Positions 8,211 to 16,319 of a stretch of DNA of 64,000 nt are shown here, one piece after another. Both the position numbers and the translations under genes were made by a program. Each line of letters starts with the position of its first letter. The stretch's first letter is position 1. The notes under the pieces were generated by a model that saw only the letters and a program-made list of their open reading frames with translations, ran no database searches and was not told the origin of the DNA. Source of the stretch: Mesorhizobium sp. M2A.F.Ca.ET.046.03.2.1 (lineage in GTDB: Bacteria; Pseudomonadota; Alphaproteobacteria; Rhizobiales; Rhizobiaceae); the NCBI RefSeq assembly GCF_003952425.1, contig NZ_CP034449.1, positions 4,514,001 to 4,578,000 on the forward strand, in the 5' to 3' direction.

Positions 8211-8784
8211 TGCTGGTCGTGCCTCTGATGGTCCAGCCTTCATTGGCCCATCCCGCTGATTTGACTTGAGCCACGTTGGCTTGGACCCCGTTGGCTTGCG
8301 CCGCGCCGGCTTGCGCCGCGCTGGCTTGGGACGCAGCGTCCTGGGGCGGCGAGGCGGGCACACTTCCCGTCGTCTGGCCGTCGGCGCCGAGGCCCATTTT
8401 GAGCAGCTTCAATTCCAACTGCAGGCGCTCGACTTCCAACTCGTAGAGGCGGCTGCAATCGACGCGTTTGGGCGTCCGCCCGATCGGGATCACCACGCGG
8501 CCATAGGTGGCGATGTCGCTGTTGGTCTGGTTGCTTGAGTTGTTGCCGCGGATGACGCCGAGGTCGAGATAGGCGCCGCTGCCGGAAACGGCTGAGCGGC
8601 AGGTCGTGCCGTCGCTGGCATGAACCTCGTCCTGGCCCTGGGGCAAGGTGACGCCGGGCAGGCTGAAACCGGTCTGGTTCTGATTCAGGTTCAGGATATC
8701 CTCGGCAAGTCCCCGACCGACGACAGCCAGGGCGGGCAGCAAGGACAAGGTCAGAACCTGCGATGCCCGAAGAACTTTCCGCAT
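8188..8784 (-). CDS. Exported protein of unknown family in the fimbria-like locus
   Basis: 198 residues. Residues 1-27 form a signal peptide, followed by a domain with paired cysteines (DGTTCRSAV and RVDCSRLYE) and a helical stretch (YELEVERLQLELKLLKMGL). A low-complexity Ala/Gln tail (AAQAGAAQANGVQANVAQ) ends in a lysine-rich C-terminus. No family is recognised. It overlaps the chaperone-like gene by 34 bases and the next subunit gene by 23, so it is clearly part of the same transcript. The repeat-like tail may act as a spacer or coiled stalk. Function unknown; a tip, anchor or assembly role is only a guess from context. Confidence 0.65.
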   Translation of the reverse strand: MRKVLRASQVLTLSLLPALAVVGRGLAEDILNLNQNQTGFSLPGVTLPQGQDEVHASDGTTCRSAVSGSGAYLDLGVIRGNNSSNQTNSDIATYGRVVIPIGRTPKRVDCSRLYELEVERLQLELKLLKMGLGADGQTTGSVPASPPQDAASQASAAQAGAAQANGVQANVAQVKSAGWANEGWTIRGTTSNEKKKRK

Positions 8785-9158
8785 ATCTGTGCCCTTATCT
8801 GGGTCTGCTCGCTTGGAAAGGGGATACTCTCGGTACAGATACGCACTTTACGCTCGTTCGCGCCGTCGAACGGGACGACCACCAGGACCGGGCGCGACGC
8901 TTGGCCGGCCAGAAGGAACGCGCTCGGCGTGATCCTGGCCGCGACAGGCTGGAAATCCTGGTCGTAGACATGGACCTCGACGCGGATGCGCTGGTTGTAC
9001 GGGTTGCCCGGAAAGACACGGACAGCAAAGGCATCGGTGAAGGATCGCACCTCGCCCCGCATCGGCGTCATCGACTGGCCGGTCGCCGCTACGGGAGGCA
9101 GCGCGGCGATCAGGCCCGCCGCCAGGATTGCAATTCTTCTCAATGCGATTCTTCTCAA
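8751..9158 (-). CDS. Fimbrial-chaperone-like protein, single domain, TTG start
   Basis: 135 residues with a signal peptide (RRIAILAAGLIAALPPVAATG). The mature part resembles the N-terminal Ig domain of PapD-type periplasmic chaperones: RVEVHVYDQDFQPV, then the typical PSAFLLAGQASRPVLVVVPFDG. It has one disulfide candidate pair (ICTES, QICGK). Canonical chaperones have two Ig domains (about 230 residues); here the second is absent. No ATG exists in the right place. A TTG at 9158 is preceded by AAAGGAG at good distance and begins the signal peptide. It sits 23 bases after the first subunit gene. Confidence 0.62.
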   Translation of the reverse strand: MRRIALRRIAILAAGLIAALPPVAATGQSMTPMRGEVRSFTDAFAVRVFPGNPYNQRIRVEVHVYDQDFQPVAARITPSAFLLAGQASRPVLVVVPFDGANERKVRICTESIPFPSEQTQIRAQICGKFFGHRRF

Positions 9159-9181
9159 GGACCGCTCCTTTCGCGTGAGGA

Positions 9182-9652
9182 CTATTCGCAGCGCAGCGTC
9201 ACCGTTGCTTGATAGTTGCCGGCGGAGAACCGGTTCGTGCCGCTCTTGGTGCCGGCGAGATTGACCGCGACCGTCGATGTGCCCGGCACCGTCAGCGCGG
9301 TCGCGGTGCCGGTTTCGGCAATCGTCTGCGCGCCTGAAGTGGCGAAGGTCGGAGTCCATGTCGTCGCCGTCGTGTCCGAGGCCGGCACGGTGGTCGTTGT
9401 CACCGGGTCCACGCTGAGCGAGACCCCGCCCGTCGTATCGACCTGAGCGCTGCCTGCCGAGCCGCCGGCATTGTGCGAGCTCAGCGACTGAAGATTGCTG
9501 CTCACGGTCATCGTGCCGTTGGAGTTGATCGTGATGGTGCAGGTCGCGGTGATCGTGCCGTTGAAAAGCACGTTTCCGGTAGCGGCCGATGCCGTCTGGC
9601 AGGCGCAGGCGGCCAGCAGGCCTGCTGCCATTGCGGCCCGAGCGATTTTCAT
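9182..9652 (-). CDS. Secreted fimbrial-subunit-like protein A
   Basis: 156 residues. The signal peptide is MKIARAAMAAGLLAACACQTASA; it contains Cys residues, but no clear lipobox is placed at its end. The mature domain is Thr/Ser/Gly-rich, starts with a Cys strand (ITATCTITI) and ends FSAGNYQATVTLRCE, nearly identical to the end of the protein at 7731-8210. AAGGAGGG lies before the ATG. It is the first gene of a four-gene operon and the likely major secreted subunit. No usher or sortase is encoded in the locus, so how it would be assembled is open. Confidence 0.68.
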   Translation of the reverse strand: MKIARAAMAAGLLAACACQTASAATGNVLFNGTITATCTITINSNGTMTVSSNLQSLSSHNAGGSAGSAQVDTTGGVSLSVDPVTTTTVPASDTTATTWTPTFATSGAQTIAETGTATALTVPGTSTVAVNLAGTKSGTNRFSAGNYQATVTLRCE

Positions 9653-9855
9653 TGAGATCCCTCCTTCGAGCCGGATGGTGCCGGCTCAACGTCGGGTCAT
9701 CTTCCCTTTATCGTGGTTAATTTAGCGTTAAGTGAAATAACGCGGGGAAGCAACTTACAAGAAAACCGGCTGTAACCATAGGTTGTCTCCGGTTGCATTT
9801 CGCAGATGAATCGATCAATTATTTAGGATGTACCGATTTATATTACGATACGCGG

Positions 9856-9881
9856 TTTTTTCGCAATGGCATGCGAAAAAA
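9856..9881. repeat. AT-rich inverted repeat downstream of the AraC-MGMT gene
   Basis: TTTTTTCGCA (9856-9865) and TGCGAAAAAA (9872-9881) with a 6-base loop form a 10-bp stem. On either strand the T-run is in the 5' arm, so it is not a normal terminator. It lies in an unusually AT-rich 180-base stretch that also contains the promoter region of the fimbria-like operon. Confidence 0.5.
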
Positions 9882-9890
9882 TCGAATGTT

Positions 9891-10796
9891 TCAGGACGTC
9901 ACTTGTCCCGCTTCCCAACCGAGGATGGCGCGTTTGCGCGTCAGACCCCAGTGATAGCCGGTGAGCGCGCCGGACTTGCCCAGCGCCCGATGGCAAGGCA
10001 CCACGAAGGACATCGGGTTTGCGCCTACCGCCGCACCGACGGCCCGGCTGGCGCTTGGCGCGCCGATGCTCGCCGCGATCGAGGAATAGGTGCAGGCCCT
10101 GCCCATCGGGATGCGCAGCAAGGCTTCCCAGACGCGCAGCTGGAAATCGGTGCCGATCATCACCACGCGCAGCGGCTGGTCGGCGCGCCAGTTGGTCGGG
10201 TCGAAGACCCGCGCGGCGTAAGCCTGGGTGGCCGACATGTCCTCGACATAAGTCGCGTTCGGCCAGCGGCCGGACATGTCGGCGAAGGCAGCCCGCTCGC
10301 CGCCGGCATCGCAGAAGGCGAGGCCGGCGAGGCCGCGGTCAGTGACCATGATCAGCGCGATGCCGAAAGGCGAGATGTGATAACCGTAGCGGATGGTGAG
10401 GCCCGCGCCCCGCGTCTTGTAGTCGCCGGGCGACATCGCCTCATGGGTGACGAAGAGGTCGTGCAGCCGGCCGGGGCCGGACATGCCGAGCTCGAACGAG
10501 GTCTCCAGCAGCGGCATGCCGGAATCGAGCAGCCTGCGCGCGTGGTCGAGCGTCACCGCCTGCAGAAAGGCTTTCGGTGACAGGCCGGCCCAGCGGGTGA
10601 ACAGCTTCTGCAGGCCGGTCGGCGTCTCGCCGACTTCCTCGGCCAGCACCTCCAGCGAGGGCTGGTCGCGATAGTCGAGGCTGATCTTCTCGATGGCGCG
10701 GCGCACGACATCATAGTCGCTGCCTTCCGGGGTGATATCGTTCTCAAGGATCGCGATCGGCTTCATCTGCGTATTCATGGTCATCTGCGCGTTCAT
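9891..10796 (-). CDS. AraC-type HTH / methylated-DNA-protein-cysteine methyltransferase fusion
   Basis: A 301-residue Ada-like repair and regulatory protein. Residues from about 20 to 115 form an AraC-type double HTH (SLEVLAEEVGETPTGLQKLF). The C-terminal half is an MGMT domain with the acceptor Cys268 in PCHR, preceded by the Arg finger region GRACTYSSIAASIG and ASRAVGAAVGANP. The N-terminal zinc domain of E. coli Ada, which repairs methylphosphotriesters, is absent, so the usual activation switch is missing. The ATG at 10796 has AAGGAGA at 7 bases. The reading frame remains open far upstream, but that part lies between genes and is not family-like. Confidence 0.88.
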   Translation of the reverse strand: MNAQMTMNTQMKPIAILENDITPEGSDYDVVRRAIEKISLDYRDQPSLEVLAEEVGETPTGLQKLFTRWAGLSPKAFLQAVTLDHARRLLDSGMPLLETSFELGMSGPGRLHDLFVTHEAMSPGDYKTRGAGLTIRYGYHISPFGIALIMVTDRGLAGLAFCDAGGERAAFADMSGRWPNATYVEDMSATQAYAARVFDPTNWRADQPLRVVMIGTDFQLRVWEALLRIPMGRACTYSSIAASIGAPSASRAVGAAVGANPMSFVVPCHRALGKSGALTGYHWGLTRKRAILGWEAGQVTS

Positions 10797-11014
10797 GGCA
10801 ATGTCTCCTTGGCCGCGAATATCGGTCTTCCAGAGCTTTGCAACCACCCGAAACTTGCCTTCCTGACGCAGGCACCCAGACCATCCTAGAAACCGGAACA
10901 AGGGGCGCTGGGCTGGTCCGCATGCTTGTTCGTCGGCCTCTGGAGGCATGTCCCCGCCATGCGCAAGGTCGGCAGGCTGCTGCGCTACCGCTTCTGATTT
11001 GCTTGACTTGCTCG

Positions 11015-11103
11015 GAGCATGATCTTGTCCGAACCGCAGCTCAGCGAAAGCAAAACCGGCGTCCACTTTTCGCTGACGCGGACTTCGGTTCGGGATCATG
11101 CTC
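11015..11103. repeat. Family B long hairpin repeat
   Basis: Outer arms GAGCATGATC (11015-11024) and GATCATGCTC (11094-11103) are a perfect 10-bp inverted repeat, with an inner CGAACCG/CGGTTCG stem. The TGA of its right end is the stop codon of the DUF2244 gene. The rest of the 305-base gap 10797-11101 shows no gene or other signal. Confidence 0.8.
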
Positions 11104-11596
11104 AGCGCGTCTTGGCGGTCGCCAGCGCGCGCGAAAAGGCGGTGGCGAAGCTTTCGCGGTCGTCGGGATTGAGGAAGCCGCCGATCGCCACGCTCTTGCC
11201 CTGCGCTTCGACGGCCATCCTGGTGATGCCGATTTCGCTGTGGCGGGCGATCGAGAACCGCGTCCAGAACGGGTTGAAATGATGCGCCTCCGAGCGTCCG
11301 GAAGGTGCTGTCTTGCGGATGTCGAGGCTGGTGCGCGATACCGAGATTTCCTCGCGGGCGCGCGCGGCGCGATAGTTGGCGCGGAAAGCGATATAGACGG
11401 CGATCACATCGAGGCCGAAGAAGCCGAACACCGGCCAGGCGCCATGCGCCAGGAAAAAGGCGCCGGTGACCGCCCAGCCGAAGACAAGCGCCCCCATCAG
11501 GATCAGGAAACCGGTGCGGCCGAGCGAGCGGTGCGGCGTCAGCAGGGCCTGGAAAAATGGCTGGTCGGCTTCGAATGACGCGTTTGTGTCGCTCAT
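11102..11596 (-). CDS. DUF2244 domain membrane protein
   Basis: 164 residues with two adjacent transmembrane helices near the N-terminus (about 28-48 and 54-72: LILMGALVFGWAVTGAFFL and WPVFGFFGLDVIAVYIAF). These are followed by a soluble domain with the family pattern REEISVSRTSLDIRK and FNPFWTRFS. DUF2244 proteins are common in alphaproteobacteria and have no assigned function. It is divergent from nth with 23 bases between starts, so the two share a promoter region. The stop codon TGA is provided by the end of the family B repeat. Confidence 0.85.
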   Translation of the reverse strand: MSDTNASFEADQPFFQALLTPHRSLGRTGFLILMGALVFGWAVTGAFFLAHGAWPVFGFFGLDVIAVYIAFRANYRAARAREEISVSRTSLDIRKTAPSGRSEAHHFNPFWTRFSIARHSEIGITRMAVEAQGKSVAIGGFLNPDDRESFATAFSRALATAKTR

Positions 11597-11619
11597 GAGG
11601 GGATATTATAGGAAGGGAC

Positions 11620-12426
11620 ATGGCGCCTCCCAAGTCCAAAAAATCCATCGCTGTCAAAAAGCCTCAACCCGCCCCTGCCGGCGGCGGCCCGGCGGCTGGT
11701 ACACGGCCGCGAAAAGCGGCTTCCCGGTCGCTCTACAGTGCCGCCGAGGTGCATGAGATCTTCAGGCGCTTTTCCGTGCAGCGGCCTGAGCCGAAAGGCG
11801 AGCTCGACTATGTCAACGCCTTCACCCTGCTGGTCGCGGTGGTGCTGTCAGCGCAGGCAACCGACGCGGGCGTCAACAAGGCGACCAAGGCATTGTTCGC
11901 GGCTGCCGACACGCCAGCCAGGATGCTGGCGCTGGGCGAGGCCAAGGTCGGCGACTACATCCGCACGATAGGGCTGTGGCGGAACAAAGCGAAGAACGTG
12001 ATCGCGCTGTCGAAGGCGCTGATCGATGATTATGCGGGCCAGGTGCCGCAGGATCGAGACGAGCTGGTGAAGCTGCCGGGCGTCGGGCGCAAGACCGCCA
12101 ATGTCGTGCTCAACGTCGCCTTCGGCCAGCACACGATGGCGGTCGACACGCATATCTTCCGCATCGGCAATCGGATTGGGCTGGCTCCCGGCAAGACGCC
12201 GGAACAGGTCGAGCAGGGGCTGCTCAAGGTCATCCCGGCCGAGTTCATGCGACATGCGCATCACTGGCTGATCCTGCATGGCCGCTATGTCTGCAAGGCG
12301 CGCAAGCCCGATTGCCCGGCCTGCGTGATCGCCGATATCTGCAAGTCGAAGGAAAAGACCACCGACATTCCGGCGCCGCTGATGCCGATCGCGCCGCTGG
12401 ATGAGACGTTTGCGGCCGAGGCCTAA
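11620..12426 (+). CDS. nth: Endonuclease III (base-excision repair glycosylase/AP lyase)
   Basis: 268 residues. It removes oxidised pyrimidines and cuts AP sites. An extra Lys/Pro/Ala-rich N-terminal tail of about 38 residues precedes the glycosylase fold. The helix-hairpin-helix LPGVGRKTANVV carries the catalytic Lys, and VDTHIFRIGNR the catalytic Asp. The C-terminal [4Fe-4S] loop C-x6-C-x2-C-x5-C is intact (CKARKPDCPACVIADIC). The stop codon TAA is the first triplet of the family C repeat that follows. Confidence is high; the basic tail is a common alphaproteobacterial addition. Confidence 0.95.
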   Translation: MAPPKSKKSIAVKKPQPAPAGGGPAAGTRPRKAASRSLYSAAEVHEIFRRFSVQRPEPKGELDYVNAFTLLVAVVLSAQATDAGVNKATKALFAAADTPARMLALGEAKVGDYIRTIGLWRNKAKNVIALSKALIDDYAGQVPQDRDELVKLPGVGRKTANVVLNVAFGQHTMAVDTHIFRIGNRIGLAPGKTPEQVEQGLLKVIPAEFMRHAHHWLILHGRYVCKARKPDCPACVIADICKSKEKTTDIPAPLMPIAPLDETFAAEA

Positions 12427-12546
12427 AGCGCGTCGCGATCTTTCAGTCTCGCTCCATGCGCTTTAGGTTTTTTATTTTGCGCATGTCTTTACCCCGAAAC
12501 CGGTAACCACTTTCGGGAGACATGCTTTAGAGCGGGTCTGGCTCTA
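12424..12546. repeat. Family C three-hairpin repeat filling a convergent gap
   Basis: Three inverted repeats lie in series: TAAAGCGC/GCGCTTTA (12424-12465); GCATGTCT/AGACATGC with inner CCCGAAA/TTTCGGG (12481-12525); and TAGAGC/GCTCTA (12528-12546). The element spans exactly from the nth stop to the stop of the opposing DUF2214 gene, so each end supplies a stop codon. It may also serve as a two-way terminator, though no long T-run follows a stem. Confidence 0.78.
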
Positions 12547-12999
12547 ATAGCCGTAGCCGCGCGCCATGGCCGCGGCAAAGACCGGAATGAGCAGGAAGAT
12601 GAAGCCTTCGGCGCGGACATAGTTCTTCACCGAGGCCAGTTCCGCCGCCGGCACGGCGAAAGACGGATTGCCGTTCGCCTGCCTGTTCCAGGAGAGGAAG
12701 CGCGTGGTCGGCACGATCGACAGCAGGCCGACGATGGCGAAGGCCGCCATCTTTGCCCAGAACACCCAATTGTAGACATAGAATTCCCAACCCTTCAGGC
12801 CGAAGAACACCCGGCAGATGCCGACGATGATGATCAGCGCGGCGATGATGCCGTAATGGCGGTCGATGCCGGCAAGGCGCTTCAGCGTCGCCGCACCCAG
12901 ATCGTCGCGCACCAGCACGAACTCGGCCCCGATGATGCCGGCCAGCGAGAACACCAGCAGGTGATGGAGAATAGCCAATACAAGGTCAGTGGTGTCCAT
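12544..12999 (-). CDS. DUF2214 family integral membrane protein
   Basis: 151 residues with about four transmembrane helices (LAILHHLLVFSLAGIIGAEF; IIAALIIIVGICRVFFG; FWAKMAAFAIVGLLSIVP; GFIFLLIPVFAAAMARGYG). The conserved LHH near the start and the KGWEFYVYNWVFWAKM segment match the DUF2214 family. The function is unknown; paired His residues in membrane helices could bind a cofactor, but that is speculation. The ATG at 12999 follows AGGGAAGAAC; an upstream in-frame ATG would add a non-conserved tail. Its stop is in the family C repeat. Confidence 0.82.
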   Translation of the reverse strand: MDTTDLVLAILHHLLVFSLAGIIGAEFVLVRDDLGAATLKRLAGIDRHYGIIAALIIIVGICRVFFGLKGWEFYVYNWVFWAKMAAFAIVGLLSIVPTTRFLSWNRQANGNPSFAVPAAELASVKNYVRAEGFIFLLIPVFAAAMARGYGY

Positions 13000-13145
13000 G
13001 TTCTTCCCTGCGCCTGGCGGCCGCGACGCGGCTGGATACCGTGTCAGAAGAGTAGCATCATCGGTCAAGATTCCCAGACGGCGAAATCGTTGCGCTGGAG
13101 GATGATCCCGGCCAACCCTGGCCCTTGCCGGGGGACGCCGGTTTG

Positions 13146-13250
13146 CTAGAGCAATTCCAGGAAAGTGTGAGCGGTTTTCCGTCCGGAATTTCGTGAAAAC
13201 AAAGAGTTAGTGTGTTTCACCATTTCGCGAAACGGTGAAACACACTAACC
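13146..13250. repeat. Family A repeat, copy 2 (inverted)
   Basis: The same two-module element as copy 1 on the other strand. Module 1 is a 44-base near-perfect palindrome (13206-13249) whose outer stem is GTTAGTGTG/CACACTAAC, unlike AGAGCG/CGCTCT of copies 1 and 3. It ends 27 bases before the ATG of the GNAT gene, so it must lie in that gene's leader or promoter. Confidence 0.85.
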
Positions 13251-13276
13251 GCTGCCGTCTCAACGAGAGGAGTGCC

Positions 13277-13831
13277 ATGAGCATCAAGACGGAAGCTGGC
13301 GTGCCGATCCTCGAGACGGCGCGGACCATCCTGCGGCCCCATCGTCCGGGCGATTTCGAGACCTATGCCGCCATGTGGACGGAACCTGCCGTCACCCGTT
13401 TCATCGGCGGCAAGCCGCGCACGCGCGAGGAAAGCTGGATGCGCTTCCTGCGCCATGCCGGGCTGTGGTCGTTGATCGGCTACGGTTTCTGGGCGATCGA
13501 GGACAAGGCGACGGGGCGCTTCATCGGCGAGGCCGGCTTCCATGATCTGAAGCGCGAGATCGAACCTTCGATCGAAGGCGTGCCGGAAGCCGGCTGGGCC
13601 CTGGCTTCGGAGGCGCACGGCCGGGGGCTTGCGAGCGAGGTCGTCGGGCGGATCGTCGCCTGGAGCGACGAGGCGTTGGGACAAGCGAGAACCGTCTGCA
13701 TCATCGATCCGGAAAACGGCGCTTCGCTGAAGGTCGCCGAAAAGAACGGTTATGGAGAGATTTTGCGGACCACCTATCATGAGAAGCCGACGATCCTGTT
13801 GGAACGGCGGGCCGGAGGGGTTGTCGCCTAG
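13277..13831 (+). CDS. GNAT family N-acetyltransferase (RimJ/RimL type)
   Basis: 184 residues, probably transferring an acetyl group from acetyl-CoA to an amine of a protein or small molecule. ETARTILRPHRPGDFETYAAMW is the typical RimJ-like start (seen from residue 13 on), and WALASEAHGRGLASEV is the acetyl-CoA-binding motif A with the R/Q-x-x-G-x-A element in HGRGLA. ENGASLKVAEKNGY is motif B. The start at 13277 has AGAGGAG 6 bases upstream. The substrate is unknown. It is convergent with the GGDEF-EAL gene, only one base separating the ends. Confidence 0.88.
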   Translation: MSIKTEAGVPILETARTILRPHRPGDFETYAAMWTEPAVTRFIGGKPRTREESWMRFLRHAGLWSLIGYGFWAIEDKATGRFIGEAGFHDLKREIEPSIEGVPEAGWALASEAHGRGLASEVVGRIVAWSDEALGQARTVCIIDPENGASLKVAEKNGYGEILRTTYHEKPTILLERRAGGVVA

Positions 13832-13832
13832 A

Positions 13833-16319
13833 TTAGCTGGCTTTGCGGCGCAGCGTCCGCGCCAAAGTCTCCCATCCATCCGCCGTTGCATCGCGCTCGC
13901 TGCGATTGCCGCGCAGCACCGTGGTTGCGTCGAATGGCTGGGGACGCGCAATCGCATAGCCCTGCGCATAGTCGACGCCGATCGCTTTCAAGGCGTCGAT
14001 GATGCCCTCGCTTTCGACGAATTCGGCGATGGTGCGTTTTCCCGTCACCTTGCCGATGTGATGGATCATCTCGACCATCGCGCGGTCGATGCGGTCGTCG
14101 AGCATGTCCTTGACGAAGCTGCCGTCGATCTTGAGGTAGTCGACCGGCAAATGCTTCAGATAGGCGAAGGACGACATGCCGGAGCCGAAATCGTCGAGCG
14201 CGAAGCGGCAGCCAAGCCCGCGCAGATCGGCGATGAAGCGCATGGCTTCGGAAAGATTTGCAATGGCGCTGGTCTCGGTGATCTCCAGACAGATCGTTTC
14301 GGGGACGATGGCGTGCGCGGCGAACTGCTCGCGCATGAAGCCGAGGAAGGTCTCGTCGCCGAAGGTGGCGCCGGAGAGATTGATCGCGCAGGTGGATATC
14401 GGCGTCGCGTGCGGGTCGGCGCGCCTGGCCGCCAAGGTGGCGAGGGTGTCGCGCACCACCCAGCGGTCGATCGCCGGCATCAATCCGTAGCGCTCCGCCG
14501 CCGGGATGAAGCTCTGCGGCGTGACGAAGCTGCCGTCCTCGTCGGTCAGCCTGAGCAGGATTTCGATATGCGCGCCCTGCTCCGGGATATCGTCGCGCAG
14601 GGGCGCGATCTCTTGCGCATGCAGCCTGAAGCGGTTCTGATCCAGTGCGGCGTGCAGACGCTGCACCCAGGCCATCTCGCCGAAGCGCTCGCGCAGCGCG
14701 GTGTCGCCCTCGCTGTGGAAATGGATGCGGTTGCGGCCCTTTTCCTTCGCCATGTAGCAGGCGACGTCGGCTGCGCGCAGCACCTCCTCCAGCGTCATGC
14801 CGACGTTGGCGACTTCGACCATGCCGATGCTGACGCTGATGTTGAAGGGACGTCCGTCCCAGGAGAAATGCAGGTCCTGGACCGTGGCGCGCAGCCGTTC
14901 GGCGGTTGCGGCGGCACAGTCGGCATCGCAATCGAAGAGCAGCACGCCGAACTCGTCGCCGCCGAGCCTGGCCAGGATGTCGCCGGGCGGCAGCTCGTTG
15001 GCGAGCAGCACCGAGATCTGGCGCAGCAGCTGGTCGCCGGCGGCATGGCCGCATGTGTCGTTGACCAGCTTGAACTGGTCGAGGTCGAGATACATCAGCG
15101 CATGCCTGCGCGACCTTTCCGGCGCTTCGGAGATCGCGCCTGCCAGCCGGTTCTCGAAGTCGCGGCAGTTGACGAGACCGGTCAGCGCATCATGCGATGC
15201 CTGCCACGACAGGCGCTCGATATAATCCTGCTCGCGCGTCATCTCGTGCAGGGCCAGGACACAGCCGAGGATCTGGCCTGAGACGATCAGCGGCGCGCCG
15301 TTCAGCGCCACCGGCACGACCGAGCTGTCGGGACGCTCCAGGAGCTGCGGGCGCACATTGGAGCGGCGCGGCTCGCCTGCCAGCAGGCGCGCGATCAGAT
15401 CGGTCTCCTCGACGCCGCTGTCCTTGTCGACAAGCCGGAACAACGAGGCGATGGGCCTGCCCCTGGCTGCGGCCAGCGAGCAGGCAAGCAGCCGCTCCGC
15501 CCCGGCATTCATATAGTCAAGCCGCCCCTCGGCATCGGTGCTGATGACGGCCTGGCCGATCGAGGCCAGCGTGATCTGGGCACGCTCGCGCTCGGCGTTG
15601 AGGGCGCTCTGAAACGCCTGGCGCTGTATCATCAGCTTGCGCGTGCGCCAGACGACGAGCAGGATAAGCAGGGCGGCGGTGGCGAGATTGGCCGCCGTCA
15701 GCGCCATCTTGATGAAGCGGGATCCCTCGCCGAGGCTGTCGGAAAACGCCTTGGCCAGCGGCCCGATCCGGCGGTCGAGCTGGTGGATTTTCGCCTTCCA
15801 GAGGCTGATCTCGGCTAGCGTTGCCGGCCCTTTTTCCAGCCTTCGATTCATCTCGTCGCCAAGTCCCTCGATGGCGAGGATCATCTCGTCGGCATCCCTC
15901 CAGTGGCGGATCGCGGTGTCGAGATAGCTGACGCCGCGGAAATTCCGGAACAGCCAGATCAGGCCGTCAACATCGTCGGGGTGGTTGTTGCCGCCGAGAA
16001 AGCCAAGCCGGGCCGCATTCGTGTCGGGCTCGGCCTGTTCGAGCGCCAGCCGCGCGGCGCGATCGGCGAGCGGCACGGCGATGGCTTGACGATATTCGTT
16101 GAAATATTCCTGCCGGCCGGTATCGGCATAAAGGTTCAGGAAATAGATGGCGTGCATCCGGCCTTTCGACCATTGGCTTTCGCCGCCGACATAGGCGCGG
16201 ACCGCGGATAATGTGTGGAGGCTGAGGGTTGCGACCAGCGCCTGGGTCAGGACCACCGCGACGAAGGGACAGACCAGCCCTATCAGACGCGGACCGGCAT
16301 CGGTCGACGAGAACTTCAT
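13833..16319 (-). CDS. Membrane-bound PAS-GGDEF-EAL protein (cyclic-di-GMP turnover)
   Basis: About 828 residues. One transmembrane helix lies near the N-terminus (LIGLVCPFVAVVLTQAL), then a periplasmic sensing region of about 200 residues, a second helix (ALTAANLATAALLILLVVW), a PAS domain, a GGDEF domain with intact RLGGDEFGVLLF, and an EAL domain. The EAL signature reads EIL, but the metal and catalytic residues appear kept (INLSG, EITE, DDFGSG, LKIDG, AEFVES, QGY). Both synthesis and hydrolysis of c-di-GMP are possible. The start is uncertain: 16319 is preferred, 16403 adds 28 hydrophilic residues. The input signal is unknown. Confidence 0.88.
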   Translation of the reverse strand: MKFSSTDAGPRLIGLVCPFVAVVLTQALVATLSLHTLSAVRAYVGGESQWSKGRMHAIYFLNLYADTGRQEYFNEYRQAIAVPLADRAARLALEQAEPDTNAARLGFLGGNNHPDDVDGLIWLFRNFRGVSYLDTAIRHWRDADEMILAIEGLGDEMNRRLEKGPATLAEISLWKAKIHQLDRRIGPLAKAFSDSLGEGSRFIKMALTAANLATAALLILLVVWRTRKLMIQRQAFQSALNAERERAQITLASIGQAVISTDAEGRLDYMNAGAERLLACSLAAARGRPIASLFRLVDKDSGVEETDLIARLLAGEPRRSNVRPQLLERPDSSVVPVALNGAPLIVSGQILGCVLALHEMTREQDYIERLSWQASHDALTGLVNCRDFENRLAGAISEAPERSRRHALMYLDLDQFKLVNDTCGHAAGDQLLRQISVLLANELPPGDILARLGGDEFGVLLFDCDADCAAATAERLRATVQDLHFSWDGRPFNISVSIGMVEVANVGMTLEEVLRAADVACYMAKEKGRNRIHFHSEGDTALRERFGEMAWVQRLHAALDQNRFRLHAQEIAPLRDDIPEQGAHIEILLRLTDEDGSFVTPQSFIPAAERYGLMPAIDRWVVRDTLATLAARRADPHATPISTCAINLSGATFGDETFLGFMREQFAAHAIVPETICLEITETSAIANLSEAMRFIADLRGLGCRFALDDFGSGMSSFAYLKHLPVDYLKIDGSFVKDMLDDRIDRAMVEMIHHIGKVTGKRTIAEFVESEGIIDALKAIGVDYAQGYAIARPQPFDATTVLRGNRSERDATADGWETLARTLRRKAS

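Noticed and set aside
9856..9881. Rho-independent terminator after the AraC-MGMT gene
   Set aside because: The stem has T in its 5' arm and A in its 3' arm on either strand and no T-run after the stem. It is listed only as an inverted repeat.
9891..11657. A single 588-residue protein including the AraC-MGMT domains and a long N-terminal extension
   Set aside because: The extra part overlaps the DUF2244 gene and a palindromic repeat and has no family features. The ATG at 10796 with AAGGAGA gives the expected domain architecture.
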